Origin: Mycolicibacterium sp.
GTDB lineage: Bacteria; Actinomycetota; Actinomycetes; Mycobacteriales; Mycobacteriaceae
Assembly (NCBI GenBank): GCA_020637165.1
Contig: JACJWN010000010.1
Coordinates: 124,001 to 188,000, forward strand
Reading direction: 5' to 3'
Length of the DNA: 64,000 nt
Part shown: positions 37,510-51,123 of the stretch, piece after piece
Layout of the letters: the number at the start of each line of letters is the position of its first letter
Position numbering within the stretch: position 1 is the first letter of the stretch
Translations under genes and position numbers: made by a program
The notes under the pieces: model-generated
The model's input: only the letters and a program-made list of their open reading frames with translations
The model's database searches: none
What the model was told of the DNA's origin: nothing

Positions 37510-38742
37510 GTGAGCCACGAAGGAGACAGCGTCCCCTCGGTGCGTCGTCCCGCGCCGCTTCCCGACGGTGTCGGCCAGGCCACCATCGGGGTGCGCGGCG
37601 GTCTGCTGCGCTCCGGGTTCGAGGAGACCTCCGAGGCGCTGTTCCTGAGCTCCGGCTACGTCTACGAGTCGGCGGAGCAGGCCGAGAAGGCTTTCACCGG
37701 CGAGATCGACCGGTTCGTCTACTCCCGGTTCGGCAACCCCACCGTCGCCATGTTCGAGGAGCGGCTGCGGCTGATCGAGGGCGCCCCGGCGGCCTTCGGC
37801 ACCGCCTCGGGTATGTCCGCGGTGTTCATCGCCCTCGGTGCGCTTCTCAAGGCCGGCGACCGGTTGGTGGCGGCCCGCAGCCTGTTCGGTTCGTGCTTCG
37901 TGGTGTGCAACGAGATTCTGCCGCGGTGGGGCGTGGAGACGGTGTTCGTCGACGGTGAGGACCTCTCGCAGTGGGAGCAGGCGCTCAGCGTGCCCACCAC
38001 GGCGGTGTTCTTCGAGACCCCGTCGAACCCCATGCAGACCCTGGTCGACATCGCCGCGGTCTCCGAGATGGCGCACGCTGCCGGCGCGAAGGTGGTGCTG
38101 GACAACGTCTTCGCCACCCCGCTGTTGCAGCGGGGCCTGCCGCTCGGGGTCGACGTCGTCATCTACTCCGGCACCAAGCACATCGACGGGCAGGGCCGGG
38201 TGCTGGGTGGGGCGATCCTCGGCGACAAGGACTACATCGACGGTCCGGTGCAGACGCTGATGCGCCACACCGGACCGGCGCTGAGCTCGTTCAACGCCTG
38301 GGTGCTGCTCAAGGGCCTGGAGACGCTGTCGGTCCGGGTCAACTACAGCACCGCCTCGGCCCTGCGGGTCGCGGAGTTCCTCGAGGCGCACCCGGGCGTT
38401 CGCTGGGTGCGCTACCCCTACCTGCCCTCGCATCCCCAGCACGATCTGGCCACCCGGCAGATGACCGGTGGCGGCACCGTTGTGACCTTCGAGTTGGCTG
38501 CACCCGACGGCGGCGGCAAACAGCGCGCCTTCGAGGTGCTCGACAAGCTGTCGGTCATCGACATCTCCAACAATCTCGGCGACGCCAAGACCCTGATCAC
38601 CCACCCGGCCACCACCACCCACCGGGCGATGGGGCCGGAGGGCCGGGCGGCCATCGGCCTCGGCGACGGGGTGGTCCGCGTTTCGGTCGGCCTGGAGGGC
38701 ACCGAGGACCTGATCGCCGACCTGGACCGCGCCCTCGGCTGA
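37510..38742 (+). CDS. metZ: O-succinylhomoserine sulfhydrylase
   Basis: A 410-aa PLP enzyme making homocysteine from O-succinylhomoserine and sulfide. PLP-Lys is in YSGTKHIDGQG; YSRFGNPTV and SSGYVYESAEQ are typical of the Cys/Met-metabolism PLP family. The length and context match Rv0391. GTG 37510 (MSHEGDS) is used. The GNAT gene starts 6 bp after its stop. Could be confused with MetB or MetY; the N-terminus and length favour MetZ. Confidence 0.92.
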   Translation: MSHEGDSVPSVRRPAPLPDGVGQATIGVRGGLLRSGFEETSEALFLSSGYVYESAEQAEKAFTGEIDRFVYSRFGNPTVAMFEERLRLIEGAPAAFGTASGMSAVFIALGALLKAGDRLVAARSLFGSCFVVCNEILPRWGVETVFVDGEDLSQWEQALSVPTTAVFFETPSNPMQTLVDIAAVSEMAHAAGAKVVLDNVFATPLLQRGLPLGVDVVIYSGTKHIDGQGRVLGGAILGDKDYIDGPVQTLMRHTGPALSSFNAWVLLKGLETLSVRVNYSTASALRVAEFLEAHPGVRWVRYPYLPSHPQHDLATRQMTGGGTVVTFELAAPDGGGKQRAFEVLDKLSVIDISNNLGDAKTLITHPATTTHRAMGPEGRAAIGLGDGVVRVSVGLEGTEDLIADLDRALG

Positions 38743-38748
38743 GCGGCG

Positions 38749-39249
38749 ATGACGCCGTTGCGATTCGTCCGGGTCGATCCGAGCGACGAGTTGGCGCAGC
38801 CGCTGATCGCCGAGCTGGCTGTCGAGTACGCCACCCGCTACGACGGCTCCGAGGACCGGATCCTGGCCTGGTTGCGGGGATACCCGGCCGGCGAGTTCAC
38901 CCCGCCCGACGGCGCCATGCTGATCGGCCTGCTGGACGGCCGGCCCGTCACCGGCGGCGCCTTCCGCCGTTTCGGCGTTGTCGACGGCATGAAAACCGCT
39001 GAGCTGAAAAGGATCTGGACCGATCGCAGATACCGCCGTCGGGGTTATGGCCGGACGCTGCTGGGTGAACTGGAGTCGCGGATCGCCGCCTGTGGCTACC
39101 GGCGGGTGTATCTGACCACGGGGGATCGCCAGCCCGAGGCCGAAGCCCTGTACGTCGCAACCGGCTACGTCAGGCTCGCCGAACCGCTGCCCGCCGAGGC
39201 CGAGGTCTACCCCGTCGCGTTCGAGAAGGTGCTGGCTGTTCCCAGTTAG
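38749..39249 (+). CDS. GNAT family N-acetyltransferase
   Basis: A 166-aa GNAT. The acetyl-CoA loop is RRRGYGRTLLGELE (about residues 97-110, R/QxxGxG/A), preceded by a KRIWTDRRYR strand. ATG 38749, 6 bp after metZ, so probably co-transcribed. Substrate unknown; possibly an amine acceptor. Confidence 0.88.
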   Translation: MTPLRFVRVDPSDELAQPLIAELAVEYATRYDGSEDRILAWLRGYPAGEFTPPDGAMLIGLLDGRPVTGGAFRRFGVVDGMKTAELKRIWTDRRYRRRGYGRTLLGELESRIAACGYRRVYLTTGDRQPEAEALYVATGYVRLAEPLPAEAEVYPVAFEKVLAVPS

Positions 39250-39259
39250 TACGGCCCGG

Positions 39260-40132
39260 TTAACCCGTCGGCTCGTCGTCGGTCAGCCCGGTTGCCGACT
39301 GGGCACGCTTCTCGTAACCGGCCCGGGCCGCGGTGTCGAGGTCCAGGAACACCCGCGCGGTCCCCATCCGCTGCGAGAGCCAGCGCCGCCCACGCGGCGG
39401 CAGGAACGCCGTCGCCGCCGCGACGAACCGCAGCGGATAAGGAACAGAGACCGCCGTCCTCGGCTTGTCCAGGGTCCGCACCACCGCCGCGGCAATCTCC
39501 TCGGGCTGCACCGGCGTGGTCAGCCCGCCGGTGGCGGTGCCGGAGATCAGCTCGGTGTTGGTGAAGGTGGGCATCACGCAACTGATCTGCACGCCCTGCG
39601 GAGCGAACTCGTCGGCCAGCGCGGTGGACAGCCCCACCACCGCGAACTTCGTTCCCGCGTAGAGGGCCTGGCCGGGGACGGCGAGCATGCCGGCCAGCGA
39701 GGCGATGTTGACGATATGTCCGCCGCGGCGCGCGACCATCTCCGGCAGCGCCAGCCGGCAGCCGTTGATCACCCCGTAGAGGTTCACCTCGACGGCCGAC
39801 CGGATCGCCGCCTCGGTGTGCTCGAGGAACGGGCCCACCGGCATCACCCCGGCGTTGTTGATGAGGATGTCGATACGTCCGCCGCCGTCCGCGCGGGCCT
39901 TGTCCAGGAAAGCCGCGAACGACTCGGGGTCGGCGACGTCGAGAGGGTAGCCCGACACCGGGCCGAGGGTGCCCAACCGGGCGACCGCGGACTCCCCGAG
40001 CGCGACGTCGCGGTCCCCGATCACCACCCGTGCGCCCCGGGCCAGCAGTGCCCGAGCGGTGGCGAAGCCGATACCGCGGGCCGCGCCGGTGATGGCGACG
40101 GTCTTGCCCCTGATGTTATCCACGAGACGCAC
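39260..40132 (-). CDS. Short-chain dehydrogenase/reductase
   Basis: A 290-aa SDR. Cofactor loop TGAARGIGFATA, NNAG at about 90, catalytic S and YAGTK motif (NIASLAGML, ALYAGTKFAVVG). It has a C-terminal extension of about 40 residues (RWLSQRMGTARVFLDLD). The start is GTG 40132 (17-bp overlap with the metallo-hydrolase) or GTG 40123; both keep the two genes coupled. Asp at the end of beta-2 (IGDRDVAL) would favour NAD. Substrate unknown. Confidence 0.9.
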   Translation of the reverse strand: MRLVDNIRGKTVAITGAARGIGFATARALLARGARVVIGDRDVALGESAVARLGTLGPVSGYPLDVADPESFAAFLDKARADGGGRIDILINNAGVMPVGPFLEHTEAAIRSAVEVNLYGVINGCRLALPEMVARRGGHIVNIASLAGMLAVPGQALYAGTKFAVVGLSTALADEFAPQGVQISCVMPTFTNTELISGTATGGLTTPVQPEEIAAAVVRTLDKPRTAVSVPYPLRFVAAATAFLPPRGRRWLSQRMGTARVFLDLDTAARAGYEKRAQSATGLTDDEPTG

Positions 40133-40865
40133 TGTAGGACCGGGCCTGTCGTACCGCCTCGGTGACCGGACCGGTCCACATCTCGCCGTGGCCGGGGAGC
40201 AGCACCTCCGCTTCGGAGGCGGCGAGCACGTCGAGGCTGCGCAGGCAGGCAGCGTCATCGTGGTTGAACATCGAGGGAAGCAGCTGAGGTCCGGGGCGCC
40301 GGGCCAGGGGATGCCCGGTGATCAGTGCGTCGCCGACGACCAGCACCCCGTCCACCAGGTAGGAGCAGTGCCCGCCGGTGTGGCCGGGAGTGGGAACCGC
40401 CACCGGCCGGCCCGGCAGGTGCGCGGCGACGTCGTCGGTGAGCGGCATGGCGGTGGGGATGCCGTCGCGGATCAGACCGCCTTTGAGAGCGACCTCGGCC
40501 GACCAGGCCAGCCACCGCGGCCGCCAGGCTTTGGTCACCAGGTCGGCCGGCGAAGCCTGTTGCAGGTACTCGCGTTTGGCGTGACCGACCTCCCCGGCGT
40601 GGCAGTACACCGGTGTGCCGTGCTCCCGGGCGAACCAGATCGCGGTGCCGAGGTGGTCGATGTGGGCGTGGGTCAACAGGATGGCGGTCACGTCGGCCGG
40701 TCCGAAACCGAGCCGGTACAGCGAGGCCAGCACCTCCGCGCGCTGACCGGGAAAGCCCGCGTCGATCAGCAGCACCCCGGTATCGTCGGTGACCAGTGTC
40801 CAGTTGACCAGCGGGGTCCGGGCCAGATGGATCCCGTCGGCGACGGCGCTGACGTCCAAGGTCAT
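40116..40865 (-). CDS. Metallo-beta-lactamase fold hydrolase (Rv0406c-like)
   Basis: A 249-aa MBL-fold protein. Zinc motif THAHIDHLG (HxHxDH, about residues 65-70), later ligands in PTPGHTGGHCS (His) and GDALITG (Asp), and PGHGE near the C-terminus. It lies immediately before fgd1 as Rv0406c does. ATG 40865, with the SDR start inside its 3' end. It may be a glyoxalase II-like thioester hydrolase, but this is a guess. Confidence 0.9.
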   Translation of the reverse strand: MTLDVSAVADGIHLARTPLVNWTLVTDDTGVLLIDAGFPGQRAEVLASLYRLGFGPADVTAILLTHAHIDHLGTAIWFAREHGTPVYCHAGEVGHAKREYLQQASPADLVTKAWRPRWLAWSAEVALKGGLIRDGIPTAMPLTDDVAAHLPGRPVAVPTPGHTGGHCSYLVDGVLVVGDALITGHPLARRPGPQLLPSMFNHDDAACLRSLDVLAASEAEVLLPGHGEMWTGPVTEAVRQARSYSASRG

Positions 40866-40888
40866 AGCCGCAACCTTACGGAGCAGTC

Positions 40889-41302
40889 GTGAATCGTCGT
40901 TCCGCCGCCGCTGCCGCCGCGGTGGCCGGAGTCCTCCTGGTTGCCGGGTGTGCCTCGGGTTCCACCGGGAAGGCGCCCACCGCCGCGGAGTTGGAGGGGT
41001 CCTGGATTCAGAACGGGGCGGGCTTCGAGAGGGGCGTGCCGGTCACCTGGGAGAACCAGAAGGTCGTCATCGAGCGGGCCGACGGGCAGGGGTTCACCGG
41101 CTACAAGGAGTACACCCGCGAGGGCGAGCCGCCGCAGAAGGAGATCATCAACGGTGCGGTCGGCACTGACGGCCGCATCCTGATGGCCGACGAGGACGGG
41201 GTGTTCGACGGCCGCCTGGTGGACGGCAGGATCGTCGGCCAGTACGCGGAGACCGGCGATGACGCCGGTGTGATCAATGTCGAACTGACGCGGGGACCGT
41301 AG
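40889..41302 (+). CDS. Small lipoprotein
   Basis: A 137-aa lipoprotein. Signal peptide [20 protein letters not shown] with Cys21 in LVAGC, then [19 protein letters not shown]. The mature part is beta-rich and repeats the DGR motif ([19 protein letters not shown]). GTG 40889. Divergent from the metallo-hydrolase by 23 bp and 40 bp before fgd1, so it may be expressed with the latter. No family recognised. Confidence 0.8.
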   Translation: MNRRSAAAAAAVAGVLLVAGCASGSTGKAPTAAELEGSWIQNGAGFERGVPVTWENQKVVIERADGQGFTGYKEYTREGEPPQKEIINGAVGTDGRILMADEDGVFDGRLVDGRIVGQYAETGDDAGVINVELTRGP

Positions 41303-41342
41303 GCACGACGCCCGACGCGATCAGAGGAGGAGAAACGACAGC

Positions 41343-42353
41343 GTGGCAGAACTGAGACTGGGATACAAGGCGTCGGCGGAGCAGTTCGGGCCGCGTGAGC
41401 TGGTCGAACTCGGAGTGCTGGCCGAGGCGCACGGCATGGACAGTGCGACGGTCAGCGACCACTTCAACCCGTGGCGCCACAACGGCGGGCACTCGCCGTT
41501 CTCGCTGGCCTGGATGACCGCCGTCGGCGAGCGGACCGAGCGGATCACGCTGGGCACCTCGGTGCTGACCCCCACCTTCCGGTACAACCCGGCGGTGATC
41601 GCCCAGGCGTTCGCCACCATGGCCTGCCTCTACCCGGGCCGGGTGTTCCTCGGGGTGGGCACCGGCGAGGCGCTCAACGAGATCGCCACCGGATTCACCG
41701 GGCAGTGGCCGGAGTTCAAGGAGCGCTTCGCCCGGCTGCGCGAGTCGGTACGGCTCATGCGGGAACTGTGGGGCGGGGAGCGGGTCGACTTCGACGGCGA
41801 GTTCTACCACCTCAAGGGCGCCTCCATCTACGACGTTCCCGACGGCGGGGTGCCGGTCTACATCGCCGCCGGCGGGCCCGCGGTGGCCAAGTACGCCGGC
41901 CGCGCCGGAGACGGTTTCATCTGCACCTCCGGCAAGGGCGCCGAGCTCTACACCGAGAAGCTGATGCCGGCCGTCGCCGAGGGTGCGGCGGCCGCCGGCC
42001 GCGACCTTGCGGCCATCGACAAGATGATCGAGATCAAGATCTCCTACGACACCGACTACCAGACCGCGCTGGAGAACACCCGGTTCTGGGCCCCGCTGTC
42101 CCTGACGCCCGAGCAGAAGCACAGCGTGTCGGACCCGATCGAGATGGAGCGGCTGGCCGACGAACTTCCCATCGACCAGGTGGCCCGGCGCTGGATCGTC
42201 ACCGACGACCCCGACGAGGCGGTGGCCCGGGTGGCCGACTACCTCGGGTACGGGCTCAACCACCTCGTCTTCCACGCCCCGGGTTCCGATCAGCGCCGGT
42301 TCCTGGAGTTGTTCGAGCGTGACCTCGCTCCCAGGCTTCGCAAACTGGGATAG
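41343..42353 (+). CDS. fgd1: F420-dependent glucose-6-phosphate dehydrogenase
   Basis: A 336-aa TIM-barrel luciferase-like F420 enzyme, matching Rv0407 in length. Oxidises glucose-6-phosphate and reduces coenzyme F420. Diagnostic stretches: [40 protein letters not shown] and [18 protein letters not shown] 41343 is preceded by a strong AGAGGAGGAG site. Reduced F420 is what activates nitroimidazole prodrugs in mycobacteria, so loss of Fgd1 confers resistance in that setting. Confidence 0.97.
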   Translation: MAELRLGYKASAEQFGPRELVELGVLAEAHGMDSATVSDHFNPWRHNGGHSPFSLAWMTAVGERTERITLGTSVLTPTFRYNPAVIAQAFATMACLYPGRVFLGVGTGEALNEIATGFTGQWPEFKERFARLRESVRLMRELWGGERVDFDGEFYHLKGASIYDVPDGGVPVYIAAGGPAVAKYAGRAGDGFICTSGKGAELYTEKLMPAVAEGAAAAGRDLAAIDKMIEIKISYDTDYQTALENTRFWAPLSLTPEQKHSVSDPIEMERLADELPIDQVARRWIVTDDPDEAVARVADYLGYGLNHLVFHAPGSDQRRFLELFERDLAPRLRKLG

Positions 42354-42382
42354 TCCTCGCCGGGACTGAGGGATGCTGTTTA

Positions 42383-44479
42383 GTGACATCAGGTCCACAG
42401 TCGAAAGGCCCCGCATTGATCGGCCCGACCTCGATCTACGTCGCCTCCCCAGAAGGCGAGACCGGTAAGTCCACCGTCGCGTTGGGCATCGTCAACCGGC
42501 TGGCGGCGGTGGTCCCCCGGGTCGGGGTGTTCCGGCCCATCACCCGCCGCGAGGAACGCGACTACATCCTCGAACTGCTGCTCTCGCAGAGCAACGCGGA
42601 CCTGTCCTACGAGGAGTGCGTCGGCGTCACCTACCAGCGCCTGCACGAGGACACCGAGGGCGCGATCGCCGATATCGTCGACCGCTATCACGAGGTCGCC
42701 GCACGCTGCGATGCGATGGTCATCGTCGGATCCGACTACACCGACGTGGCCACCCCCACCGAACTGAGCGTCAACGCCCGCATCGCGGTGAACCTCGGCG
42801 CCCCGGTGGTGTTGTCGGTGCGCGGATTCGATCGCACACCGGCCGAGATCGCCCAGGTCATCGAGCTGTGCATGGTCGAACTTGCCTTTCAGCACGCGCA
42901 CACCGCCGCCGTGGTCGCCAACCGCTGCCGACCCGAAGACCTCGAGGCGGTTGCCGAGGCCTGCAAGGATCTCGGACCGCCGGTGTACGTCATTCCCGAG
43001 GAGCCGCTGCTGGTAGCGCCGACCGTGTCGGAACTGCTGGGCGCCGTAGACGGCACCCTGGTGCACGGCGACCCCTCGCTGCTCGGACGTGAAGTGATGG
43101 ACGTGCTGGTGGCGGGGATGACGGCCGAACACGTTCTGGAACGGCTGCGCGAGGGCGCGGCGGTGATCACCCCCGGTGATCGTTCCGACGTGGTGCTCGC
43201 GGTGGCCAGCGCCCACGCCGCCGAGGGATTTCCGACCCTGTCCACCATCATCCTCAACGGCGGTCTGTCATTGCACCGGGAGATCGCCCGGCTGGTCACC
43301 GGTGTCGGCCTGAGGCTGCCGATCATCGCCACCGACCTGGACTCGTTCTCGGCGGCCATGGCGGTGGCCGATACCCGCGGCCGGGTCACGGCGACGTCGC
43401 AGACCAAGATCGACACGGCACTGCATCTGATGCGACATCGCGTCGACATCACCGACATGCTGGAGCGCCTGGCCATACCGATCCCGACGGTCACCACCCC
43501 GCAGATGTTCGCCTACCAGCTGATGGAGCGCGCCCACTCCGACCGGAAGCGGATCGTGCTGCCCGAGGGTGACGACGACCGCATCCTGCTTGCGGCCGGC
43601 CGGCTGCTGCGACGTGGGATCGCCGACCTCACCATCCTGGGGGAGGAGGGCCAGGTGCGTTCGCGGGCCGCTGAACTCGGCGTCGACCTCAGCGCGGCGA
43701 CGGTGATCGACCCGCGCACCAGCGACCTGTGCGAGCGCTTCGCCGAGCAGTACGCAGAGATCCGCAAGAAGAAGGGCGTGACCTTCGAACGGGCCCGCGA
43801 GACCATCCACGACGTGTCCTACTTCGGCACGATGCTGGTGCACAACGGCCTGGTGGACGGCATGGTCTCCGGTGCCGCGCACACCACCGCGCACACCGTC
43901 CGCCCGGCCTTCGAGATCATCAAGACCCAGCCCGGGGTATCCACGGTCTCCAGCATCTTCCTGATGTGCCTGAGCGATCGGGTCCTGGCCTACGGCGACT
44001 GCGCGATCGTCCCGGATCCCACCGCCACCGAACTCGCCGATATCGCGATCAGCTCCGCGCGGACCGCCGCCCAGTTCGGGATCGACCCGAGGGTGGCCAT
44101 GCTGTCCTACTCGACCGGGGAGTCCGGCAGCGGCGCCGGCGTCGACAAGGTAAGGGCCGCAACCGAACTCGTTCGCGAACGGGAACCCGGACTACTTGTC
44201 GAGGGGCCGATCCAGTACGACGCCGCCGTCGATCCGACGGTGGCCGCCGCGAAGATGCCGAACTCGCCGGTCGCGGGCCGGGCCACGGTGCTGATCTTCC
44301 CTGACCTCAACACCGGCAACAACACCTACAAGGCCGTGCAGCGAAGTGCCGGGGCGATCGCGATCGGACCGGTGCTGCAGGGACTCAACAAGCCGGTCAA
44401 CGACCTGTCCCGCGGCGCCCTGGTCGAGGACATCGTCTACACCGTCGCCATCACCGCGATCCAGGCTCAGGGGGAGTGA
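42383..44479 (+). CDS. pta: Phosphate acetyltransferase (long form)
   Basis: A 698-aa Pta of the large class: an N-terminal P-loop/DRTGG-type domain ([15 protein letters not shown], Walker A at about residues 22-31) of about 370 residues, then the catalytic C-terminal domain ([53 protein letters not shown]). Interconverts acetyl-CoA and acetyl phosphate. The GTG at 42383 is accepted for length. It overlaps ackA by one base (TGATG), so pta and ackA are translated together. Confidence 0.97.
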   Translation: MTSGPQSKGPALIGPTSIYVASPEGETGKSTVALGIVNRLAAVVPRVGVFRPITRREERDYILELLLSQSNADLSYEECVGVTYQRLHEDTEGAIADIVDRYHEVAARCDAMVIVGSDYTDVATPTELSVNARIAVNLGAPVVLSVRGFDRTPAEIAQVIELCMVELAFQHAHTAAVVANRCRPEDLEAVAEACKDLGPPVYVIPEEPLLVAPTVSELLGAVDGTLVHGDPSLLGREVMDVLVAGMTAEHVLERLREGAAVITPGDRSDVVLAVASAHAAEGFPTLSTIILNGGLSLHREIARLVTGVGLRLPIIATDLDSFSAAMAVADTRGRVTATSQTKIDTALHLMRHRVDITDMLERLAIPIPTVTTPQMFAYQLMERAHSDRKRIVLPEGDDDRILLAAGRLLRRGIADLTILGEEGQVRSRAAELGVDLSAATVIDPRTSDLCERFAEQYAEIRKKKGVTFERARETIHDVSYFGTMLVHNGLVDGMVSGAAHTTAHTVRPAFEIIKTQPGVSTVSSIFLMCLSDRVLAYGDCAIVPDPTATELADIAISSARTAAQFGIDPRVAMLSYSTGESGSGAGVDKVRAATELVREREPGLLVEGPIQYDAAVDPTVAAAKMPNSPVAGRATVLIFPDLNTGNNTYKAVQRSAGAIAIGPVLQGLNKPVNDLSRGALVEDIVYTVAITAIQAQGE

Positions 44480-45618
44480 TGTCCGAAACCGTACTGGTTC
44501 TCAACTCCGGATCCTCCTCACTGAAGTACCAGCTCGTCGAACCGCGCACCGGCACGTCGCTGGTCGACGGCATCGTCGAGCGGATCGGCGAGGACGGCGG
44601 TGTCTCCGATCACGAGGCCGCCCTGCGGGCCGCGTTCGAGATCATCGCGCCGGGCGGCCAGGACCTGTCGGCCCTCGGCCTGGTGGCGGTCGGCCACCGG
44701 GTGGTGCACGGCGGACCCAAGCTGTACCGGCCGACGATCGTCGACGACCGGCTGGTCGGGGAGTTGCGCGAGCTCGCCCCGCTGGCCCCACTGCACAACC
44801 CGCCGGCCGTGCTCGGTATCGAGGTGGCCCGCAAGGTGCTGCCGGACCTGCCGCATGTCGCGGTGTTCGACACGGCCTTCTTCCACGATCTGCCCGCCGC
44901 CGCGTCGACCTACGCCATCGACCGCGAGATCGCGGCCCGCTGGCACATCCGCCGGTACGGCTTCCACGGCACCTCGCATGACTTCGTCAGCCGTCAGGCG
45001 GCCGAGTTCCTCGGCGCCCCCCGGGAATCGCTGAACCAGATCGTGCTGCACCTGGGCAACGGGGCCTCCGCCTCAGCGATCGCCGCGGGCCGCCCGGTCG
45101 ACACCACCATGGGTCTGACCCCGATGGAGGGCCTGGTGATGGGAACCCGGTCCGGCGATGTCGACCCCGGGATCATCAGCTACCTGTGGCGGACCGCGGA
45201 CATGGGCGTCGACGAGATCGAGTCGATGCTCAACCGGCGCTCCGGGATGCTCGGCCTGACCGGGGAGATCGACTTCCGGGTGGTGCACCAGCGCATCGCC
45301 GCCGGTGACGAGGACGCCCGGCTGGGATACGAGGTGTATGTCCACCGGCTGCGCAAGTACATCGGGGCTTACCTGGTGCTGCTGGGCCGCACCGACGTCA
45401 TCTCCTTCACCGCGGGGGTGGGGGAGAACGACGCGAAGGTCCGCCGGGACGCGCTGGCCGGTTTGTCGGGGCTGGGCATCGACCTTGACGAGCAGCGCAA
45501 TGACGGCGCCGAGCGCGGGGCCCGCCGGATCTCCACCGACGCCTCGGCCACCACGGTGCTGGTCGTCCCGACCGACGAGGAATTGGCGATCGCCCGCGCC
45601 TGCATGACGGTGCTCTAG
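44479..45618 (+). CDS. ackA: Acetate kinase
   Basis: A 379-aa acetokinase: [14 protein letters not shown] (phosphate 1), [21 protein letters not shown], and the HGTSHDF region. Makes ATP from acetyl phosphate. ATG 44479 overlaps the pta stop. With the AMP-forming synthetase at 9719-11554 the strain has both low-affinity and high-affinity acetate routes. The gene is followed by the palindrome 45646-45706. Confidence 0.97.
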   Translation: MSETVLVLNSGSSSLKYQLVEPRTGTSLVDGIVERIGEDGGVSDHEAALRAAFEIIAPGGQDLSALGLVAVGHRVVHGGPKLYRPTIVDDRLVGELRELAPLAPLHNPPAVLGIEVARKVLPDLPHVAVFDTAFFHDLPAAASTYAIDREIAARWHIRRYGFHGTSHDFVSRQAAEFLGAPRESLNQIVLHLGNGASASAIAAGRPVDTTMGLTPMEGLVMGTRSGDVDPGIISYLWRTADMGVDEIESMLNRRSGMLGLTGEIDFRVVHQRIAAGDEDARLGYEVYVHRLRKYIGAYLVLLGRTDVISFTAGVGENDAKVRRDALAGLSGLGIDLDEQRNDGAERGARRISTDASATTVLVVPTDEELAIARACMTVL

Positions 45619-45645
45619 CCCGCTGCGCGGCGACTAAACCCCTGC

Positions 45646-45706
45646 GCGAGCAGACGCAAAAGACCCCGTGACACGCCGTGTCGCGGGGTCTGTTGCGTCT
45701 GCTCGC
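45646..45706. terminator. Palindrome between ackA and pknG (GAGCAGACGCAAA family)
   Basis: Arms beginning GCGAGCAGACGCAAAAGACC on the left and ending ...GTCTGCTCGC on the right, about 28 bp each with a few mismatches (for example CAAAAGAC opposite GTCTGTTG) and a short loop near ACACGCCGTGT. It lies between convergent ackA and pknG and can terminate both. Confidence 0.85.
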
Positions 45707-45764
45707 GGGAGAGGGTGTACCCGGCGGGGGGCGGGTGGGCCCGCGGGAGAAGGGGGAGGGGTGT

Positions 45765-49008
<3,244 letters not shown>

Positions 49009-49009
<1 letters not shown>

Positions 49010-50328
49010 CACCGGTACTCGCTCATTCGCGGCCACAGCCCCAGCGCGACGGCGACCGCGGCCCCGACCGACAGTGCCGCCCCGCCCACGGTCGTCCCGG
49101 ACAACACCCGCCGGGCCTGGAGGATGTCGTGGCGAAGTTGCTTGCGGCTTTCCTGGATTCCCTGGCTGAGTGCGTCATTGAGCTTGTCGAAGGCGGGGGT
49201 GGAGTCGTCCTCGCCGGTGCCGAGGGCGACCTGGGTGGCCGCCTGGTAGTTGCCGACGTTGATGTAGTCGTTGATCCGCTCATCGGCCTGTCGCCACTTC
49301 ACCAGAAGTTCGTCGGCCTGGGCCAGTCCGCTCTTGTCCACGGTGTCCTTGCGGGCCAGGTATTCGGCCAACTGCTGACGCATATCGTCGACGCGCTGGA
49401 AGTACGAGCGTTTTCGCAGTTCCTCGTCGCTGCGGCGAACCAGAGACAGCGTCTCGTCGGCCCGGGCCTGCTGGGCGGTGATGGCCAGGTTGGTCACCGT
49501 GCGCAACGAGTCGGCCGCGGTGTTCTTCGCCGCCCGGCTGCCCACGGTGGACAGGGTCAGCGCGGTGCCGACCCAGACGATCATCACCGAGATCGCCAGG
49601 CCGCCGGCCACCAGTCCGATGTTCACCCGCCGCTTGGTCCGTTGCGCCAGCCAGCGGTGCGCGAACGCGCCGAAGGCCAGGGTCGCGGTCACCACGATGA
49701 TCACCGGCGCGGGGATCTTGGTCGACTCCGTGGTCTCGGCGTCCACCCGGGCCGAGGTCGCCTCGTACAGGCGCTGCGCGTCGGGCAGGATCTTGTCCTG
49801 CATCAGGGCCGATGCCTCTGACAGGTAGGACGAGCCGACCGGATTGCCCACCCGGTTGTTGGTCCGCGCCGTCTCGATCAGACCCGTGTAGACCGCGAGC
49901 TGGGCGTTGAGCCGGCCCAGCAGATCCACCAACGGCGGATCGGTCAGGCCACTGGAGGCCCGGGTGATCGAGACCGAAGCGTCGGTGATCGCCTGTTCGT
50001 AGCGCTGCCGGACCGCCCGGGGCTCGGTTCGGGCGATGAACGCGGTGGCAGCGGCGGCATCGGCGATCGACAGCGTCGTGTAGAGCCGGCCTGCCGAGAA
50101 CGCCAGCGGTTCGGTGTTGTCGAGCACCTCGGTGAGCTGGTTCTGGCGTTCGGTGATCGTCGTGGAGATCGCAAACGCGCTGAGGATGCCCAGCGTCGCC
50201 AGGATCAGGCCGATCACCCCGATCCGGCCGGGGGTGGTGTTGGCAAACCACCAGCGCGGGTGGGCGGGCTCGGTCGGCGTCCGTTGCGCCGACGGCTCGG
50301 TGGAGGGATGCGCCAACTCGACGGTCAC
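49009..50328 (-). CDS. glnX: Membrane sensor protein GlnX (Rv0412c-like)
   Basis: A 439-aa protein with four transmembrane helices (residues about 33-52, 205-225, 237-257, 415-433) and two large helical periplasmic domains (about 55-200 and 260-410) resembling four-helix sensor bundles. It is proposed to relay amino-acid binding by GlnH across the membrane to PknG. GTG 50328. The region upstream contains four direct repeats (50364-50430). It is the first gene of the operon. Confidence 0.92.
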
Positions 50329-50363
50329 TGTGCGTGAACCTCGCTCCCCTCGGTCGGCGTTCG

Positions 50364-50430
50364 TCGCTGTCTTGAAACGTCGCTGTCCTGAATGTGTCGC
50401 TGTCCTGAATACGGTGCTGTGCTGAAAATC
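50364..50430 (-). repeat. Four imperfect 17-bp direct repeats upstream of glnX
   Basis: Units TCGCTGTCTTGAAACG, TCGCTGTCCTGAATGTG, TCGCTGTCCTGAATACG and GTGCTGTGCTGAAAATC start at 50364, 50380, 50397 and 50414 (steps 16, 17, 17). Direct repeats at this spacing are typical of OmpR-like regulators. They lie 36-100 bp upstream of the glnX GTG and also upstream of divergent mutT3, so either gene could be regulated. Confidence 0.75.
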
Positions 50431-50507
50431 CTATGAGTAAAGTCTAAGAGCGTCCGGCGCGGATTGCTCCGCATCTCGAGCCCGCTTCTCATCGTGGCGC
50501 ACCTATT

Positions 50508-51098
50508 GTGGAAAACGTGCGAGGCGACGGCGACGGATGGGTGGTCTCCGAGGCCGGCACGCACCATTGGGGGCGGTTCGGCGCGGCGGGTTTGCTGGTT
50601 AGGGCACCGCGCGAGGACGGCCGGCCGGCGGTGCTGCTGCAACACCGCGCGGCGTGGAGCCATCAGGGCGGGACCTGGGGGCTGCCCGGCGGTGCCCTGG
50701 ACAGCCACGAGGAGCCCGAAGAGGCTGCGCTACGGGAGGCCGAGGAGGAGGCCGGCCTGCCGCGCGAGCATCTCCGCGTTCGCGCGCAGATCCACACCGC
50801 CGAAGTTCGCGGGCCGCACGGTGCCCACTGGCGCTACACCACCGTGATCGCCGACGCCCCGGCACTGCTCGAGACGGTGCCCAACCGGGAGAGCTACGAG
50901 CTGCGCTGGGTGGCCGAGGACGAGGTCGCCGGGCTGTTGCTGCATCCCGGTTTCGCCGCCAGCTGGCACCGGTTGCGGATCAGCGCGGCCGTTCCGCCGC
51001 ACACCTGCGCCTTGGACCTGCCACACACCCTGGAGATCGCCGGGGCGGGGTTCGCCTGGTGCGCCGCCGGGGTCAGCGCTCCGCCAGCGCATCCCTGA
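50508..51098 (+). CDS. mutT3: Nudix hydrolase MutT3
   Basis: A 196-aa Nudix hydrolase. The Nudix box GGALDSHEEPEEAALREAEE followed by EAGL has the GX5EX7REUXEEXGU pattern intact. It sanitises oxidised nucleotides (8-oxo-dGTP class) in the homologue Rv0413. GTG 50508 is taken; a start further in would cut the N-terminal strand. Divergent from glnX. Confidence 0.93.
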   Translation: MENVRGDGDGWVVSEAGTHHWGRFGAAGLLVRAPREDGRPAVLLQHRAAWSHQGGTWGLPGGALDSHEEPEEAALREAEEEAGLPREHLRVRAQIHTAEVRGPHGAHWRYTTVIADAPALLETVPNRESYELRWVAEDEVAGLLLHPGFAASWHRLRISAAVPPHTCALDLPHTLEIAGAGFAWCAAGVSAPPAHP

Positions 51099-51123
51099 GC
51101 CGCCGGGGACGCCGCAGGAAACA

